Shown here in pieces: positions 1 to 9,443 of a stretch of 64,000 bases of DNA. The stretch is from positions 1-64,000 of the forward strand of contig JAEZIU010000142.1 in the NCBI GenBank assembly GCA_023436485.1, written 5' to 3'. Source of the DNA: Bacillota bacterium (GTDB lineage Bacteria > Bacillota > Clostridia > Acetivibrionales > DSM-1351). The first letter of the stretch is position 1. Each line of letters starts with the position of its first letter. Made by a program: the position numbers and the translations under genes. The notes under the pieces were generated by a model that ran no database searches, was not told the DNA's origin, and saw only the letters and a program-made list of their open reading frames with translations.

Positions 1-41
1 GAATAATTATGTAAACTAACAAATATAGAAGGAGAATTAAT

Positions 42-1868
42 ATGTGCGGAATAGTTGGATATATTGGAAATAGAAAAGCAGTACCTGTTCTTATAAATGG
101 ATTGTCAAAGCTTGAATACAGAGGATATGATTCAGCAGGTGTCTCTGTTAATGAAGGCGGAATTTTAAAGGTTATTAAGTGCAAGGGCAGACTTGCATGT
201 CTGGAAGAAAAGCTGGAATCAGAGAAGTTAAACGGTTGTATGGGAATCGGTCATACCAGATGGGCTACTCACGGCGAGCCTAATGATGTTAATTCACACC
301 CACACATAAGTCAGTCAGGTGAAATAGTTGTTGTCCATAACGGAATTATTGAAAACTATATGCAAATAAAAGAGTTTTTAAAAGGTCAGGGTTACGTATT
401 TAAATCAGAGACTGATACCGAAGTTATTGCACACCTTGTGGAATATTACTATGAGGGAGACCTTGTAGATGCTGTTATGAAGGCAATTGATGAAATCGAA
501 GGTTCCTATGCACTGGGAGTGCTTTGCAAGGACGATGAAAATATGTTTGTCTGTGCAAGAAAAGACAGCCCATTGATTATAGGTCTTGGTGAAGGTGAAA
601 ACTTCATTGCTTCGGATATTCCTGCAATTCTTGAATACACCAGAGATATTTATATTCTTGAGGATAAGGAAGTTGCCATTCTGACCAGAGACAGCGTACA
701 GGTTTTCAATAGTCTTGGTGCTCCTGTTGATAAAGAGATTTTCAAGGTAAACTGGGATGTGGAAGCTGCTGAAAAGGGCGGCTACGAGCATTTTATGATG
801 AAGGAAATGTTTGAAGAACCAAAGGTTATAAGGGATACTATAAATCCTCGTTTAAAGGACGGTGGACTGGTTCTGGATAATGTAACCATTACCGAGGAAG
901 ATATAAACAAGCTGGAAAAAATCTATATTGTTGCCTGTGGAACAGCTTATCATGCAGGTGTTATAGGAAAATATATTATAGAGAAGCTTTGCAGAATCCC
1001 GGTAGAAGTGGATGTTGCGTCTGAATTCCGCTACCGTGATCCTCTTATTTCAGATAAGAATATGACAATAATAATAAGTCAGTCGGGAGAAACTCTGGAT
1101 ACTCTGTTTGCACTCCGTGAGTCAAAGAAAAGGGGAGCAAGAATTCTGTCTATAGTTAATGTTGTTGGTAGCTCAATTGCACGTGATTCAGATGATGTTC
1201 TGTACACATGGGCAGGGCCTGAAATTGCTGTTGCATCAACAAAAGCATACAATACACAGTTGACTGCTCTTTATATGGTGGCTCTTGAGCTTGGGCTTAA
1301 AAAGGGTACAATCACAAAAGAGGAAGCCGACGCTGTTCTAAATCAGCTAAAAGAGATTCCAAACGATATTGAAAAGATTCTGGAGAATAAGGATGATATA
1401 CAGAAATTTGCTCATCAGCATTACAATGCAAAGAGTATATTCTTTATCGGAAGAGGCCTTGACTACGCTCTCTCATTGGAAGGCTCGTTAAAGCTGAAGG
1501 AAATCTCATACATTCACTCGGAGGCATACGCAGGTGGTGAATTAAAGCACGGAACTATAGCACTTATTGAAAAAGGAACTCTTGTTGTTTGCCCAATGAC
1601 TCAGGATACCCTGTTTGACAAAATGGTAAGCAATATCCGTGAGGTTAAAGCCAGAGGTGCGGTGGTTCTCGCTATTACACAGGAAAAGCATGCAGAGGAA
1701 CTGCGAAAGACAGCTGACACTGTAATAACTATACCTGACGTGGACTCACTAACTGCTCCAATTTCAGCAGTTACCCCGTTACAACTATTTGCTTACTATA
1801 TGGCAATAGAAAAAGGCTGCGATGTTGATAAGCCGAGGAATCTCGCTAAGAGTGTAACTGTGGAGTGA
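42..1868 (+). CDS. glmS: Glutamine--fructose-6-phosphate aminotransferase (isomerizing)
   Basis: Makes glucosamine-6-phosphate from fructose-6-phosphate and glutamine, the first committed step of amino-sugar and cell-wall precursor synthesis, in the cytosol. The 608-aa length is normal for GlmS. The N-terminus MCGIVGY supplies the Cys2 nucleophile of the class II glutamine amidotransferase domain (about 1-220). Two SIS sugar-isomerase domains follow (about 290-430 and 460-600), with SQSGET and STKAYNTQ motifs. The C-terminus ends in the highly conserved PRNLAKSVTVE, whose codons are the recognition site used by TnsD in Tn7-like elements. The start has a strong AGAAGGAG ribosome site at correct spacing. 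The gene is intact, as expected because Tn7-like insertion occurs downstream of its stop codon. Confidence 0.98.
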   Translation: MCGIVGYIGNRKAVPVLINGLSKLEYRGYDSAGVSVNEGGILKVIKCKGRLACLEEKLESEKLNGCMGIGHTRWATHGEPNDVNSHPHISQSGEIVVVHNGIIENYMQIKEFLKGQGYVFKSETDTEVIAHLVEYYYEGDLVDAVMKAIDEIEGSYALGVLCKDDENMFVCARKDSPLIIGLGEGENFIASDIPAILEYTRDIYILEDKEVAILTRDSVQVFNSLGAPVDKEIFKVNWDVEAAEKGGYEHFMMKEMFEEPKVIRDTINPRLKDGGLVLDNVTITEEDINKLEKIYIVACGTAYHAGVIGKYIIEKLCRIPVEVDVASEFRYRDPLISDKNMTIIISQSGETLDTLFALRESKKRGARILSIVNVVGSSIARDSDDVLYTWAGPEIAVASTKAYNTQLTALYMVALELGLKKGTITKEEADAVLNQLKEIPNDIEKILENKDDIQKFAHQHYNAKSIFFIGRGLDYALSLEGSLKLKEISYIHSEAYAGGELKHGTIALIEKGTLVVCPMTQDTLFDKMVSNIREVKARGAVVLAITQEKHAEELRKTADTVITIPDVDSLTAPISAVTPLQLFAYYMAIEKGCDVDKPRNLAKSVTVE

Positions 1869-1889
1869 GTGGATGGGGTGAAAGGTTCG
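1830..1889 (+). other. attTn7 attachment site at the 3' end of glmS
   Basis: The last codons of glmS (KPRNLAKSVTVE and stop, 1830-1868) form the conserved TnsD-binding region known from Tn7. The first element begins at 1890, 21 bp after the end of the stop codon, close to the offset known for Tn7. The 5-bp duplication GTTCG lies at 1885-1889. Position and duplication are read from the sequence; the TnsD-binding role follows from Tn7. Confidence 0.9.
1885..1889. repeat. Target-site duplication GTTCG, glmS-side copy of element 1
   Basis: GTTCG immediately precedes the TGTGGG terminus at 1890. The same five bases immediately follow the terminal ACA of the far end (16522-16526). A 5-bp duplication is the hallmark of Tn7-family transposition. 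Confidence 0.92.
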
Positions 1890-1982
1890 TGTGGGTTCTC
1901 AAATAGTTTGAGAATCATCTCAAAAAGATTGAGAATATACCTCAAAAAGATTGAGAATGAAAGTTCTCATAGAGTTTAGAAC
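1890..1982. repeat. E1 right end: four TnsB-type binding repeats
   Basis: Four related imperfect palindromes lie at 1896-1914, 1917-1936, 1939-1958 and 1963-1982, spaced 21-25 bp apart. The core is CTCAAA, a short spacer, then TTGAGA. The first, reverse-complemented, nearly equals the repeat at 16421-16440 of the opposite end. Close packing of four sites matches the Tn7 right end. Confidence 0.88.
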
Positions 1983-2071
1983 TACAAAAATAATTCTTAA
2001 AAAGTAATGTGTCTTGGTATGAAAATCAAGATGCATTACTTTTATATTTGATTTTAGGTGGAGAAATAAAA

Positions 2072-3475
2072 ATGAAATTTTTAGCACGTCCACGTCCTTA
2101 TAGATATGAAAGTTTATCAAACTACATAAAAAGAATAGCTGAGGCTAATTATTGTAGTCAATTGCAAATTAGGTCGCTTTGGAAAATTCCAAACCATTGG
2201 TCCTCGGCAAGAGTAAATTGTAATTTAACTGAACAAACCTGCAGGGCTGTAGAAGAGTCTGTGAACTTAACTGTTGAAAAAGTAAAAGCCTTGGGGATAG
2301 ACCAGTTTGGGGATGATGTATGGAAGTACGCAAGTGAAAATTATTTTCAAATCGATAAATCTAATTTTGTAAGTGAAACAAAAACAAAATTTTGTCCTCA
2401 ATGCCTTAAAAAAAATCACTATCATAAGATTTACTGGCAGTTGAAAGATATATTAGTTTGCTTAGAACATAATATTGCGTTAATTGGAAGTTGTGTGAAT
2501 TGTGGTTCGGATATTAAGGTCGAGGATGTAATTGAAGGTTTTTGCTCAAAATGCGGTGTCAACTTGGAAAATGCCGTACAGAAAGTATGTTCTGAAGATT
2601 TAATCACGAGCAATCAAGTACACTTATATAAAGCTTATGGTATAAAGTACTTTGATGAAACAGACAAAGTATATGATTGTACTGACCCTGATTTCAAGTA
2701 TTATTTGCATCTGTATAATTTTGTATATAACTATATTGTTGGGAATAAAAAATATTTTTACGATATTAGTAAAAATATAAATATCATAAAATTTAATAAC
2801 TACTTAGAAGAATTACAAGCTGCAGCAAGTGCGGAAAAAATTATTGAAAATTCACCGACTGCACTAATTTCACTATTTGATGAAGCTTTAGAATTGATAA
2901 AGTATAAAAGTTTTTCAAATGCTTCAGATTACATTCTTAATCCAGTTATGTTAATAAAAGATCTTAAAATTAATGCATTTCAAAAAAGTATTACATATAA
3001 ATCAATATTTAGTGCTGTCATTGATTATTTTAACAATCAGGAGGAGTTAACCCAGTTTGTGAAAAGGTTCGGAGACATCATTATTTGCGACAGGTATATA
3101 TCTACAAAGAACGTACATTTTTTATTAGGCATTCCTGAGCCTGACTTGAAAAGATTATTTAGATGCTTTAAAGCAAACGAAATATTCAAGGGTTATCTCA
3201 TAAAAGAGTATAGAATTTATAGTTTTATGGATATTCATGATTTGTATCTTTTTATTAATAGCTTATCCAACTTAATTGAAATAGTTGGTGATGTACATAT
3301 AGAAGTGGGTTACTCAAGGTACACATCTTTTAGAAAATTTAAGCAGATGCAGCATGGGACTGTTGATTATTCGGAATTGTATGAACGTGTAATTCGTAAT
3401 AAGATTAAAATATATTCAGTAAAATACAAGGCTTTTCATATTGATAAGTTATATTTACAAATTAATATAAATTAA
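2072..3475 (+). CDS. tniQ: TniQ/TnsD-family target-selection protein (E1, glmS-proximal copy)
   Basis: A 467-aa member of the TniQ family, whose proteins bind target DNA and recruit the TnsC ATPase. The N-terminus (FLARPRPYRYESLSNYIKRI) has the usual TniQ opening. A zinc-ribbon pattern follows: CPQC at about 107-110, a downstream Cys and EHN, then SCVNC and FCSKC. The rest is weakly conserved and probably helical. I chose the ATG at 2072 because GGTGGAG lies just upstream; an in-frame codon at 2009 would add 21 unlikely residues and has no ribosome site. The gene stands alone between the right end and the convergent tnsC. It is the second TniQ of the element; which copy recognises glmS cannot be decided from sequence alone. 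Confidence 0.85.
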   Translation: MKFLARPRPYRYESLSNYIKRIAEANYCSQLQIRSLWKIPNHWSSARVNCNLTEQTCRAVEESVNLTVEKVKALGIDQFGDDVWKYASENYFQIDKSNFVSETKTKFCPQCLKKNHYHKIYWQLKDILVCLEHNIALIGSCVNCGSDIKVEDVIEGFCSKCGVNLENAVQKVCSEDLITSNQVHLYKAYGIKYFDETDKVYDCTDPDFKYYLHLYNFVYNYIVGNKKYFYDISKNINIIKFNNYLEELQAAASAEKIIENSPTALISLFDEALELIKYKSFSNASDYILNPVMLIKDLKINAFQKSITYKSIFSAVIDYFNNQEELTQFVKRFGDIIICDRYISTKNVHFLLGIPEPDLKRLFRCFKANEIFKGYLIKEYRIYSFMDIHDLYLFINSLSNLIEIVGDVHIEVGYSRYTSFRKFKQMQHGTVDYSELYERVIRNKIKIYSVKYKAFHIDKLYLQININ

Positions 3476-3545
3476 TTTAAATTATTATGATATAAGGACT
3501 TATTGCAAGAGATTTTAAAAAACATGAAATGGATGCTACTCATTT

Positions 3546-4472
3546 CTAACAGTTAAATACATTTTCCCCAGTATCATATAGAACTCTGTCAAAAGCCTCC
3601 GCAAGTGCAGATACCGATATCTGATTCAGATTTAATTGAAGAGATATGTTTGATGCTTCTAGGACTAAATCTTTAATATTCCGCATTATTCCACTTGTAG
3701 CAATGTGAATTTTTTTACTAAGTTCGGTAGAGCCTAAATTGGATAAGTTTTTAAAAGGTAGCTCATTGTCATATAGGCGTAGGAATTTCCTAAATGAAAT
3801 ATCGTACTCAAATGGCAATAGTTCTTCTTTATATCTTACCCTGGTTCCTAGTTGTTCATTTTCTACGAAAATACGCTTTGAATCCGGCATACCCATAAAA
3901 ATAATAGGTATTCGTACTTCATCGATTAATTCTTTAAACCAGTCAGACGAATCCCTGAGAAGTTTTTGACTATTTCTATCAACCAGATGCTGAACTTCAT
4001 CTATAAAAATAATTTCTACTTTGGATACTTTTAAAAAATTATATAGGCGTTTTGTTTGAGTAAAAATATTCCTTCCCTTTGCATAAAACGGATCACCTAA
4101 GCTTTGAAGCATACTATTTGGCAAACTTCCTATATAAGCAGGACAAGGGATAATAGAATAAAATACAGGCTTTTGAGTATATTCAGGTAACTCTTTTTCA
4201 GGATATCTCTTTAAATAAGTTTCGCTAAATGTAGTTTTCCCTATACCGGATTTTCCTATTATAGTCATGCATTGAGGCTTTGAAAGATATTTGGTGCTAT
4301 TGTGACACTCTTCAATTTTCTTGAATACTGATTGTGCCTTAGAAGATTGAATAATAATACCATCAATATATCTCAATTTTTCAACCAAACTTAGATTAAT
4401 CAATGCTTCTTTATCCATTTCTAGTGGCTGACAACTTGAAGTTTCAAGCGGCTGATTTACTGGGTTAATCAT
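3546..4472 (-). CDS. tnsC: TnsC/TniB-type AAA+ ATPase (E1)
   Basis: An ATP-dependent regulator that assembles on target DNA marked by TniQ and activates the TnsAB transposase. At 308 aa it is much shorter than Tn7 TnsC (about 555 aa) and closer to the compact TniB type. Walker A is GKSGIGKTT at about residues 77-85. Walker B is IIFIDEVQHL, with an Arg/Asp-rich sensor region after it. It is the last gene of the leftward tniQ-HTH-tnsA-tnsB-tnsC series and starts 6 bp after the tnsB stop. The frame is complete with no lesion. Confidence 0.9.
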   Translation of the reverse strand: MINPVNQPLETSSCQPLEMDKEALINLSLVEKLRYIDGIIIQSSKAQSVFKKIEECHNSTKYLSKPQCMTIIGKSGIGKTTFSETYLKRYPEKELPEYTQKPVFYSIIPCPAYIGSLPNSMLQSLGDPFYAKGRNIFTQTKRLYNFLKVSKVEIIFIDEVQHLVDRNSQKLLRDSSDWFKELIDEVRIPIIFMGMPDSKRIFVENEQLGTRVRYKEELLPFEYDISFRKFLRLYDNELPFKNLSNLGSTELSKKIHIATSGIMRNIKDLVLEASNISLQLNLNQISVSALAEAFDRVLYDTGENVFNC

Positions 4473-4478
4473 AATATG

Positions 4479-6653
4479 CTAATCCTTTAAATAATTATTT
4501 GTTACTTCAAATTCTGAGTAGTCCAGAAGTTCCAGATCATCGGTTTCTTCATTGCTTTTTAGCTTCTTTTTTGAAGATTTATTCTTTTCTTTGTTGATAC
4601 AAACTACCTTTTCATGAGAAGTAGTTGAAATGCTGTTAAATACCTCTGGAATGATTGTATTAGTTTCTTCAGGCAACTTTTGACCGAGGTCAGCTAAATT
4701 TACTTTAGACCCAGTATCGCAATTTTGATTAATATATACACTTTTATTATAGTAAGAATTCTGTTTTTTCTTACTCTCAATTTCTTGCTGTGAGTTAATT
4801 TTTTTGGCACGTGCAATTTGAGCTTTTGTATAATTTATCCCGTTTTCTATCATTTGCCGTATTTGAGCCTTTGATTTTACTAATTCAAATTCATTTATTT
4901 TCGCATAAGTATTTCTAGCATATTTTTGTATTTCTTTATGCTCCCATTCTGTAAGATTATTAGAGTAAGTCTGGTTGGTACATAATGCCTTAATCCATTT
5001 TTTATCAATTATATTGTCATAAACATAAATTTGGCCTATGTTTAGAGGATTATATTTGATTTTAAATGATTGTTGTGAGCCATTATTCTCTTTGTTAAAT
5101 TTTAAGAAGAATTTATATAGTTCATCAGAATTATAATGTAAATTCTGATGAACTATCCCACGTCTTGTTATTTGCCTATATTCTACCTTACCCATTAATA
5201 CAGCTATTTCTGAGGCACTATTTGGCAAGCAAATAGGAAACTCTTCAGTAGCTATCTGCCACAATTTATGAGGAATACCTCCAGCTCCTTTATTAAGATC
5301 CTGACTATATACATCAATAATCCATTTATATATCAATGCTAAAAAGGTTGAAAAATTCAGCTCTGCCAGTTCTACAGGATTTTCATCACCTAATTTTTGT
5401 GGATTTGATCTGGTTGTGCCCGGTAGAGTATGAAAGAGGCCCGTGTTCGCACTTCTGAAAAACCTCTCAATAGATCCTTTCCATTGAGGTACCTTTGGCG
5501 GACAAAATTGAAGTTCAAATCCTATTTGATAACTGGCATCAATCATTGCTTTATTCTTAAACTCTAAGCCATTATCAATAACGATTGTCTTTGGTAAACC
5601 AAAGGCATTCCAATCATTTAATATAAATGGGTATGCTTCCTTAACGAAGGATTTATGGGTTAATATATGACGGATACATTCCATTACCTCAGTCCAACCT
5701 ACACCGTTACTCATGCCAATACTGAATCCTAGAGGGTATCTGGTTAACTTATCTATTGCCATTACGAAATATGGTCTGCCTATAACTTCACCCATTTCGT
5801 CTACAATTATGACATCAACGGGGGTATGGTCGATTTCTACTCTTTCCATAGGATACGTTACTTTGACGCCATCGCCAACAGGATTGAATAATCTTTCAGC
5901 AATTCTTTTGCCGACTCTTCCGGCAACTAACTCATATTCAGGTATCTTATTTACATATCTTGAAAATGAAGATAAAGGTGGACAGATTAAATTATCGTTA
6001 GAATACTGGTTATGATCATAGATTTTTTCCATGACAATTGAGCGAAGGTCTTTTATTGTTATTCTAGTCTGCTTCAAGTAGGCCGATTTAATTGACTCAC
6101 TTATAAAGTTCATAATAATTGGCGAAATTCTGGCCCTATCTTTTCCTCCGCATGCTTGGTAACTAGGAACAAGAGAACGAAAATCACCGTTTGACTCATT
6201 ATAGGATTTAATCCACCTATACAAACTGGGCTTGCTTACGTTATATATTTTTTTAAAGGGTGATTTATTTAATAGGTTGGGATTGTTTTTCCAATCCTTA
6301 ACTTCCGCTACACGAGCATCAACCATCGCCATAGTTTTATAACCGTTTATAAGCGGTTTTATAACTTCGTATCTAAAAATAGCCTCATCTCTATGAGCCA
6401 AATCATCTATATCGTCAAACGTATAAGAAGTATTGATTTTATCAGTTGATTTTATTGTATTCTTGCCAGAAACTTCAAAATGAAGTAAACCGATGCTTAA
6501 GTAAGAGTAAATTTCATTATTGGTGAATATCTTTGTATCACCGAAGTCTTCATCAATTACTTCGATGGTTGAATGGGGTAATTGCTTAATTATTTTGTAA
6601 GTATTATTTTGCAATTTGAATCTAGTGCCAACAATTAATTTAACCCCATGCAT
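4479..6653 (-). CDS. tnsB: TnsB/TniA-type DDE transposase (E1)
   Basis: The RNase H-fold transposase that binds the end repeats and joins 3' ends to target DNA. The 724-aa protein has an N-terminal helix-turn-helix region (about 85-260), then a catalytic core with D about 274 (VEIDHTP), D about 359 (VIDNGLEF) and E about 394 (KGSIERFF). The D(35)E spacing is canonical for the family. A beta-barrel region follows, with a charged C-terminal tail that probably contacts TnsC. ATG at 6653 is preceded by GGTTGGTG. tnsA ends 22 bp upstream. The sequence is clearly different from TnsB of element 2, in keeping with unrelated end repeats. Confidence 0.93.
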   Translation of the reverse strand: MHGVKLIVGTRFKLQNNTYKIIKQLPHSTIEVIDEDFGDTKIFTNNEIYSYLSIGLLHFEVSGKNTIKSTDKINTSYTFDDIDDLAHRDEAIFRYEVIKPLINGYKTMAMVDARVAEVKDWKNNPNLLNKSPFKKIYNVSKPSLYRWIKSYNESNGDFRSLVPSYQACGGKDRARISPIIMNFISESIKSAYLKQTRITIKDLRSIVMEKIYDHNQYSNDNLICPPLSSFSRYVNKIPEYELVAGRVGKRIAERLFNPVGDGVKVTYPMERVEIDHTPVDVIIVDEMGEVIGRPYFVMAIDKLTRYPLGFSIGMSNGVGWTEVMECIRHILTHKSFVKEAYPFILNDWNAFGLPKTIVIDNGLEFKNKAMIDASYQIGFELQFCPPKVPQWKGSIERFFRSANTGLFHTLPGTTRSNPQKLGDENPVELAELNFSTFLALIYKWIIDVYSQDLNKGAGGIPHKLWQIATEEFPICLPNSASEIAVLMGKVEYRQITRRGIVHQNLHYNSDELYKFFLKFNKENNGSQQSFKIKYNPLNIGQIYVYDNIIDKKWIKALCTNQTYSNNLTEWEHKEIQKYARNTYAKINEFELVKSKAQIRQMIENGINYTKAQIARAKKINSQQEIESKKKQNSYYNKSVYINQNCDTGSKVNLADLGQKLPEETNTIIPEVFNSISTTSHEKVVCINKEKNKSSKKKLKSNEETDDLELLDYSEFEVTNNYLKD

Positions 6654-6675
6654 CTAATTCACCAACCTCTCAAAT

Positions 6676-7320
6676 TTATTGTAAAATTAAGCTTGATTTA
6701 CTAATAGGATTTTCCATATTTGTTTTTATATACTTAGAATATAATAAAGCCAAGATATATTGATAGTTAGTTAAATTTGCAATTTCATCTTGAGTTTTAA
6801 GGCATAATAAAAGTTGAGAAATGCTCATTGCACCATTTTCAATCAGTAAATTTCTTATACTTAATTTTACTGATGCAGGAACATTAACTCTTGAGTATCC
6901 AAAAAGAAACTTGATATTTTTTATTAATCTTCCTGAGTATATCTCTTTATCGGTCAGTATTCTAAATTTCATATCATTTGCTATACAGTATTTGTTTGCA
7001 GCAATATATTTTGCATACTTAGTTTCGTTTTCTTTAATTTTGTCCCAGGTAGTTTGTGGCTTAACTTCGAATACTACTACTTTGCCAGATTCATAATTTA
7101 CTTGGAAATCTGGGGTATAGTTATAAGCTTTATTTTGGATATGATATGTGATTTTAAAGGGTTGTTCAGAATAAGAGCTAATTGCATCATCAAATTCGAA
7201 AAGATAAATGCAATCTCTCTCCAACAAAGATTCATATGCAATTGGTCTTTCGTTTTTCAAACTGGGTACATACCCTGTGTTCTTTCGTGAACCAGAATTT
7301 GTTATCTTTCGTACAGGCAT
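6676..7320 (-). CDS. tnsA: TnsA-type endonuclease (E1)
   Basis: The restriction-enzyme-fold subunit that cuts the 5' ends of the transposon, giving cut-and-paste movement together with TnsB. The 214-aa protein starts MPVRKI, with AGAAGG upstream of ATG at 7320; the longer open frame to 7410 has no good ribosome site and overlaps the preceding gene. Catalytic elements are visible: a Glu in YESLLERD, the YTPDF aspartate, and FEVKP with the E-x-K signature of PD-(D/E)XK nucleases. A short C-terminal domain that may contact TnsC follows. It is the second gene of the leftward core operon after the HTH gene. Confidence 0.88.
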   Translation of the reverse strand: MPVRKITNSGSRKNTGYVPSLKNERPIAYESLLERDCIYLFEFDDAISSYSEQPFKITYHIQNKAYNYTPDFQVNYESGKVVVFEVKPQTTWDKIKENETKYAKYIAANKYCIANDMKFRILTDKEIYSGRLIKNIKFLFGYSRVNVPASVKLSIRNLLIENGAMSISQLLLCLKTQDEIANLTNYQYILALLYSKYIKTNMENPISKSSLILQ

Positions 7321-7342
7321 TGTTGTAAACCTTCTTTGATAA

Positions 7343-7558
7343 TTATTTATTAATTTTATAATACTTCTCACGTAATATGACCTGTTGTTCTTTTCGCTCC
7401 AATATATCATTAATCAGAAAAAGATTCTTTTTTATAGGAGTCAGTTTTCCGGTCTTGACCAACTGGCTGAGCCTTGCCCTACTGATTCCAAGTAACTCGG
7501 TTACTTCTCTTGATGTAACAACGCTATTCTTTATTTCTTCTACATTAACAGAATACAT
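7343..7558 (-). CDS. Small helix-turn-helix DNA-binding protein (candidate E1 regulator)
   Basis: A 71-aa protein dominated by an excisionase/MerR-like helix-turn-helix (VTSREVTELLGISRARLSQL), followed by a basic wing (GKLTPIKKNLFLI). It lies between tniQ and tnsA in the transposition operon, with only 22 bp to the tnsA start. A regulator of core gene expression is the simplest role; a TnsA accessory or excision factor is the alternative. ATG at 7558 is preceded by AAGGGG; an upstream ATG at 7579 lacks a ribosome site. Confidence 0.75.
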   Translation of the reverse strand: MYSVNVEEIKNSVVTSREVTELLGISRARLSQLVKTGKLTPIKKNLFLINDILERKEQQVILREKYYKINK

Positions 7559-7631
7559 ATATCCCCTTAAAAGTCCCATTTTTTACATAATAATACTAAC
7601 AAATCTATTAACATTTGTAAATAGATTTTGC

Positions 7632-9413
7632 TTAAACTGATTGGTTTTTTAATAAGTTTGATATTTTTCTTGTAACCTCGGGCATTGTACGAACGATTAC
7701 GGTTCTTTTCTTTCCAAGGTGAAGATATAATTGATCACTATAAACATGGATGCCAGAGAGGTTTTGTTGTAAGATGTACTTTTTTGAAGAATCTATATAC
7801 AAATTTGATTGATTCTTTCGAATTATTCCAGATTGTACGGTCTTTGCTTTTTGTATTTTATCAAGTAGCCCCCAGTTTCTGAGAGTTTCCGGACAAGTAT
7901 TTAAAATACTACAGATACTCTTAACGGTAATCAAACTATTCTTTTCAACCAAATATTTGATAGCATGATCCAATTCACTGCATAAATTGTTTTCATTTTT
8001 GGTTTTATCAGGTCTTAATATATGTCTATTTATATATGCAATTCGGATTTGTGGTAAAAACCAATAGTACAAAAAAGAATTATGGCTTAAGTCCAAAGAA
8101 GCTCTTATTTTTTTACTTCCCCATCCTAAATTAATTAATTCAATTATTTTTTCATCTATGCCAACGTCATGTTCCTTGGGTAATTCTATTTGCAGATTTT
8201 GCCTGTTAATTAATGAATTAGCTGATAAAAAGATAATGCACCTTTTAATTTTATCTTCAGTAGTGCTGAATAATGTAGCAAGCTTATCCAAGGATAAACC
8301 TGAATCTAAAGAATTTTTAATTTTGTCCCATGCAAGACTTATAAAGTAGCCCCGTTCTTTCAGTTCTTTGGTTGTATTATCTATAGCATATTCAATACCG
8401 CAGCAGGGGCAGTACATGTAATAACCTAGAGTTTGACCGGATGACAGGTGCTTAACAGATGTAGTAGTTCTCTTCAAATTACCGGCTTTTAAATAATTTT
8501 TACACCAAGGTGCTATACAATGATAGTTATTCTTGAGTAAAACAGGCCTCATAAAAATATTATCTATAAAATCGTTAGGGATTTGGCAAGTAAAGAAATC
8601 CTCTAATGACATGTTGTTTTTCCTTGCAAAATATAGGATGTTTTTTAAGTGTATAAATGTTTGGGTAGATTTAGTTTCCCTTGCTACTTGATAGTTGCCT
8701 TTTAGTGTAATTATTTCATTTTCAGATAAATCGCTGTTTTTACAGGCGAGCAAGATCCGAAGGGCCAAGTTTTGCTGGGCTGAAAGACCGTTGATATCAA
8801 CTATTGGTGGCTTCAATATATCAAGGAGAAACGACCAATCAGTAAATACTCTATAATCAAAATCATTTGGTATATAATGCTTACTATAGCATTTATTCAA
8901 TTCAAAATTACAATTGGGACACATTCCTAAGTCACTATTGCTAGGTAGAGTCGGTATAAGCGTACTGCAATTCGGACATTTACACTCCAATTTAACATTA
9001 TGCTCAGGACAAAAACTTAATTCTTTAACCTGCCATATCAGCTTATACAAGTTCTTTTTCTTAAGGCATTCCGGACAAAACCTTCTATGTTCCGATATTA
9101 ATCCGCTCAGACATCTGGTTGATGGCATTATTTCTCTTGATATGCTCATTTTTTCGAATAGAGGTATAAAGGTAAGTGATTCTAACACTTGAGTATCACT
9201 TAAAAGCATTTGCCCAAGTTTCTTCATATCGATAAGGTTAATTGGGCAAACATCTATGGCAGAAGACTTAGAAGATTGTGGGTAGTGAACTCCTTTTCGA
9301 GATAATAATCTCCATAATTCATGAGCCGAGACAAAATTTGCTTTTGAAACTCTATGAATATAACTTGACAGAGATTCTCCTTCTAATAGTTGCGGTCTAA
9401 ATAATAATGGCAA
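7632..9413 (-). CDS. tniQ: TniQ/TnsD-family target-selection protein (E1, long copy)
   Basis: A 593-aa TniQ protein, longer than the first copy and similar in size to TnsD. The N-terminus (LFRPQLLEGESLSSYIHRVSK) is typical. Zinc-binding clusters follow: FCPEC, a downstream CPEH, CPNC and MCPNC. A second ribbon sits in the middle (CKNYL ... YCPCCGIEY), and at least one helix-turn-helix-like segment lies near the C-terminus (TVKSICSILNTCPETLRNWG). The extra DNA-binding region makes it the better candidate for recognising a fixed site such as the end of glmS, but this is inference. It starts with TTG after AGAGGTG and opens the leftward operon. Confidence 0.87.
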   Translation of the reverse strand: MPLLFRPQLLEGESLSSYIHRVSKANFVSAHELWRLLSRKGVHYPQSSKSSAIDVCPINLIDMKKLGQMLLSDTQVLESLTFIPLFEKMSISREIMPSTRCLSGLISEHRRFCPECLKKKNLYKLIWQVKELSFCPEHNVKLECKCPNCSTLIPTLPSNSDLGMCPNCNFELNKCYSKHYIPNDFDYRVFTDWSFLLDILKPPIVDINGLSAQQNLALRILLACKNSDLSENEIITLKGNYQVARETKSTQTFIHLKNILYFARKNNMSLEDFFTCQIPNDFIDNIFMRPVLLKNNYHCIAPWCKNYLKAGNLKRTTTSVKHLSSGQTLGYYMYCPCCGIEYAIDNTTKELKERGYFISLAWDKIKNSLDSGLSLDKLATLFSTTEDKIKRCIIFLSANSLINRQNLQIELPKEHDVGIDEKIIELINLGWGSKKIRASLDLSHNSFLYYWFLPQIRIAYINRHILRPDKTKNENNLCSELDHAIKYLVEKNSLITVKSICSILNTCPETLRNWGLLDKIQKAKTVQSGIIRKNQSNLYIDSSKKYILQQNLSGIHVYSDQLYLHLGKKRTVIVRTMPEVTRKISNLLKNQSV

Positions 9414-9443
9414 TACTTTTCACCTCTAATAAAGAGTATTGCC
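9409..9443 (-). promoter_or_regulatory. Hairpin enclosing the tniQ ribosome site and TTG start
   Basis: GGCAATACT (9409-9417) and AGTATTGCC (9435-9443) form a 9-bp inverted repeat. In the leftward mRNA the AGAGGTG ribosome site lies in the loop and the TTG start codon of the long tniQ (9411-9413) lies in the stem. Such a structure could limit TniQ translation or be an operator. The repeat is seen directly; the function is inferred. Confidence 0.5.

Noticed and set aside
1890..1982. Regular short repeats that at first look like a small CRISPR array
   Set aside because: The units are palindromic and only 21-25 bp apart, and they recur inverted at 16391-16515 next to a target duplication. They are transposon end sites. 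The same applies to 16541-16600 and 35085-35144.
5713..6015. 100-codon rightward frame inside E1 tnsB
   Set aside because: It is opposite to the conserved DDE region, with no ribosome site and no motif.
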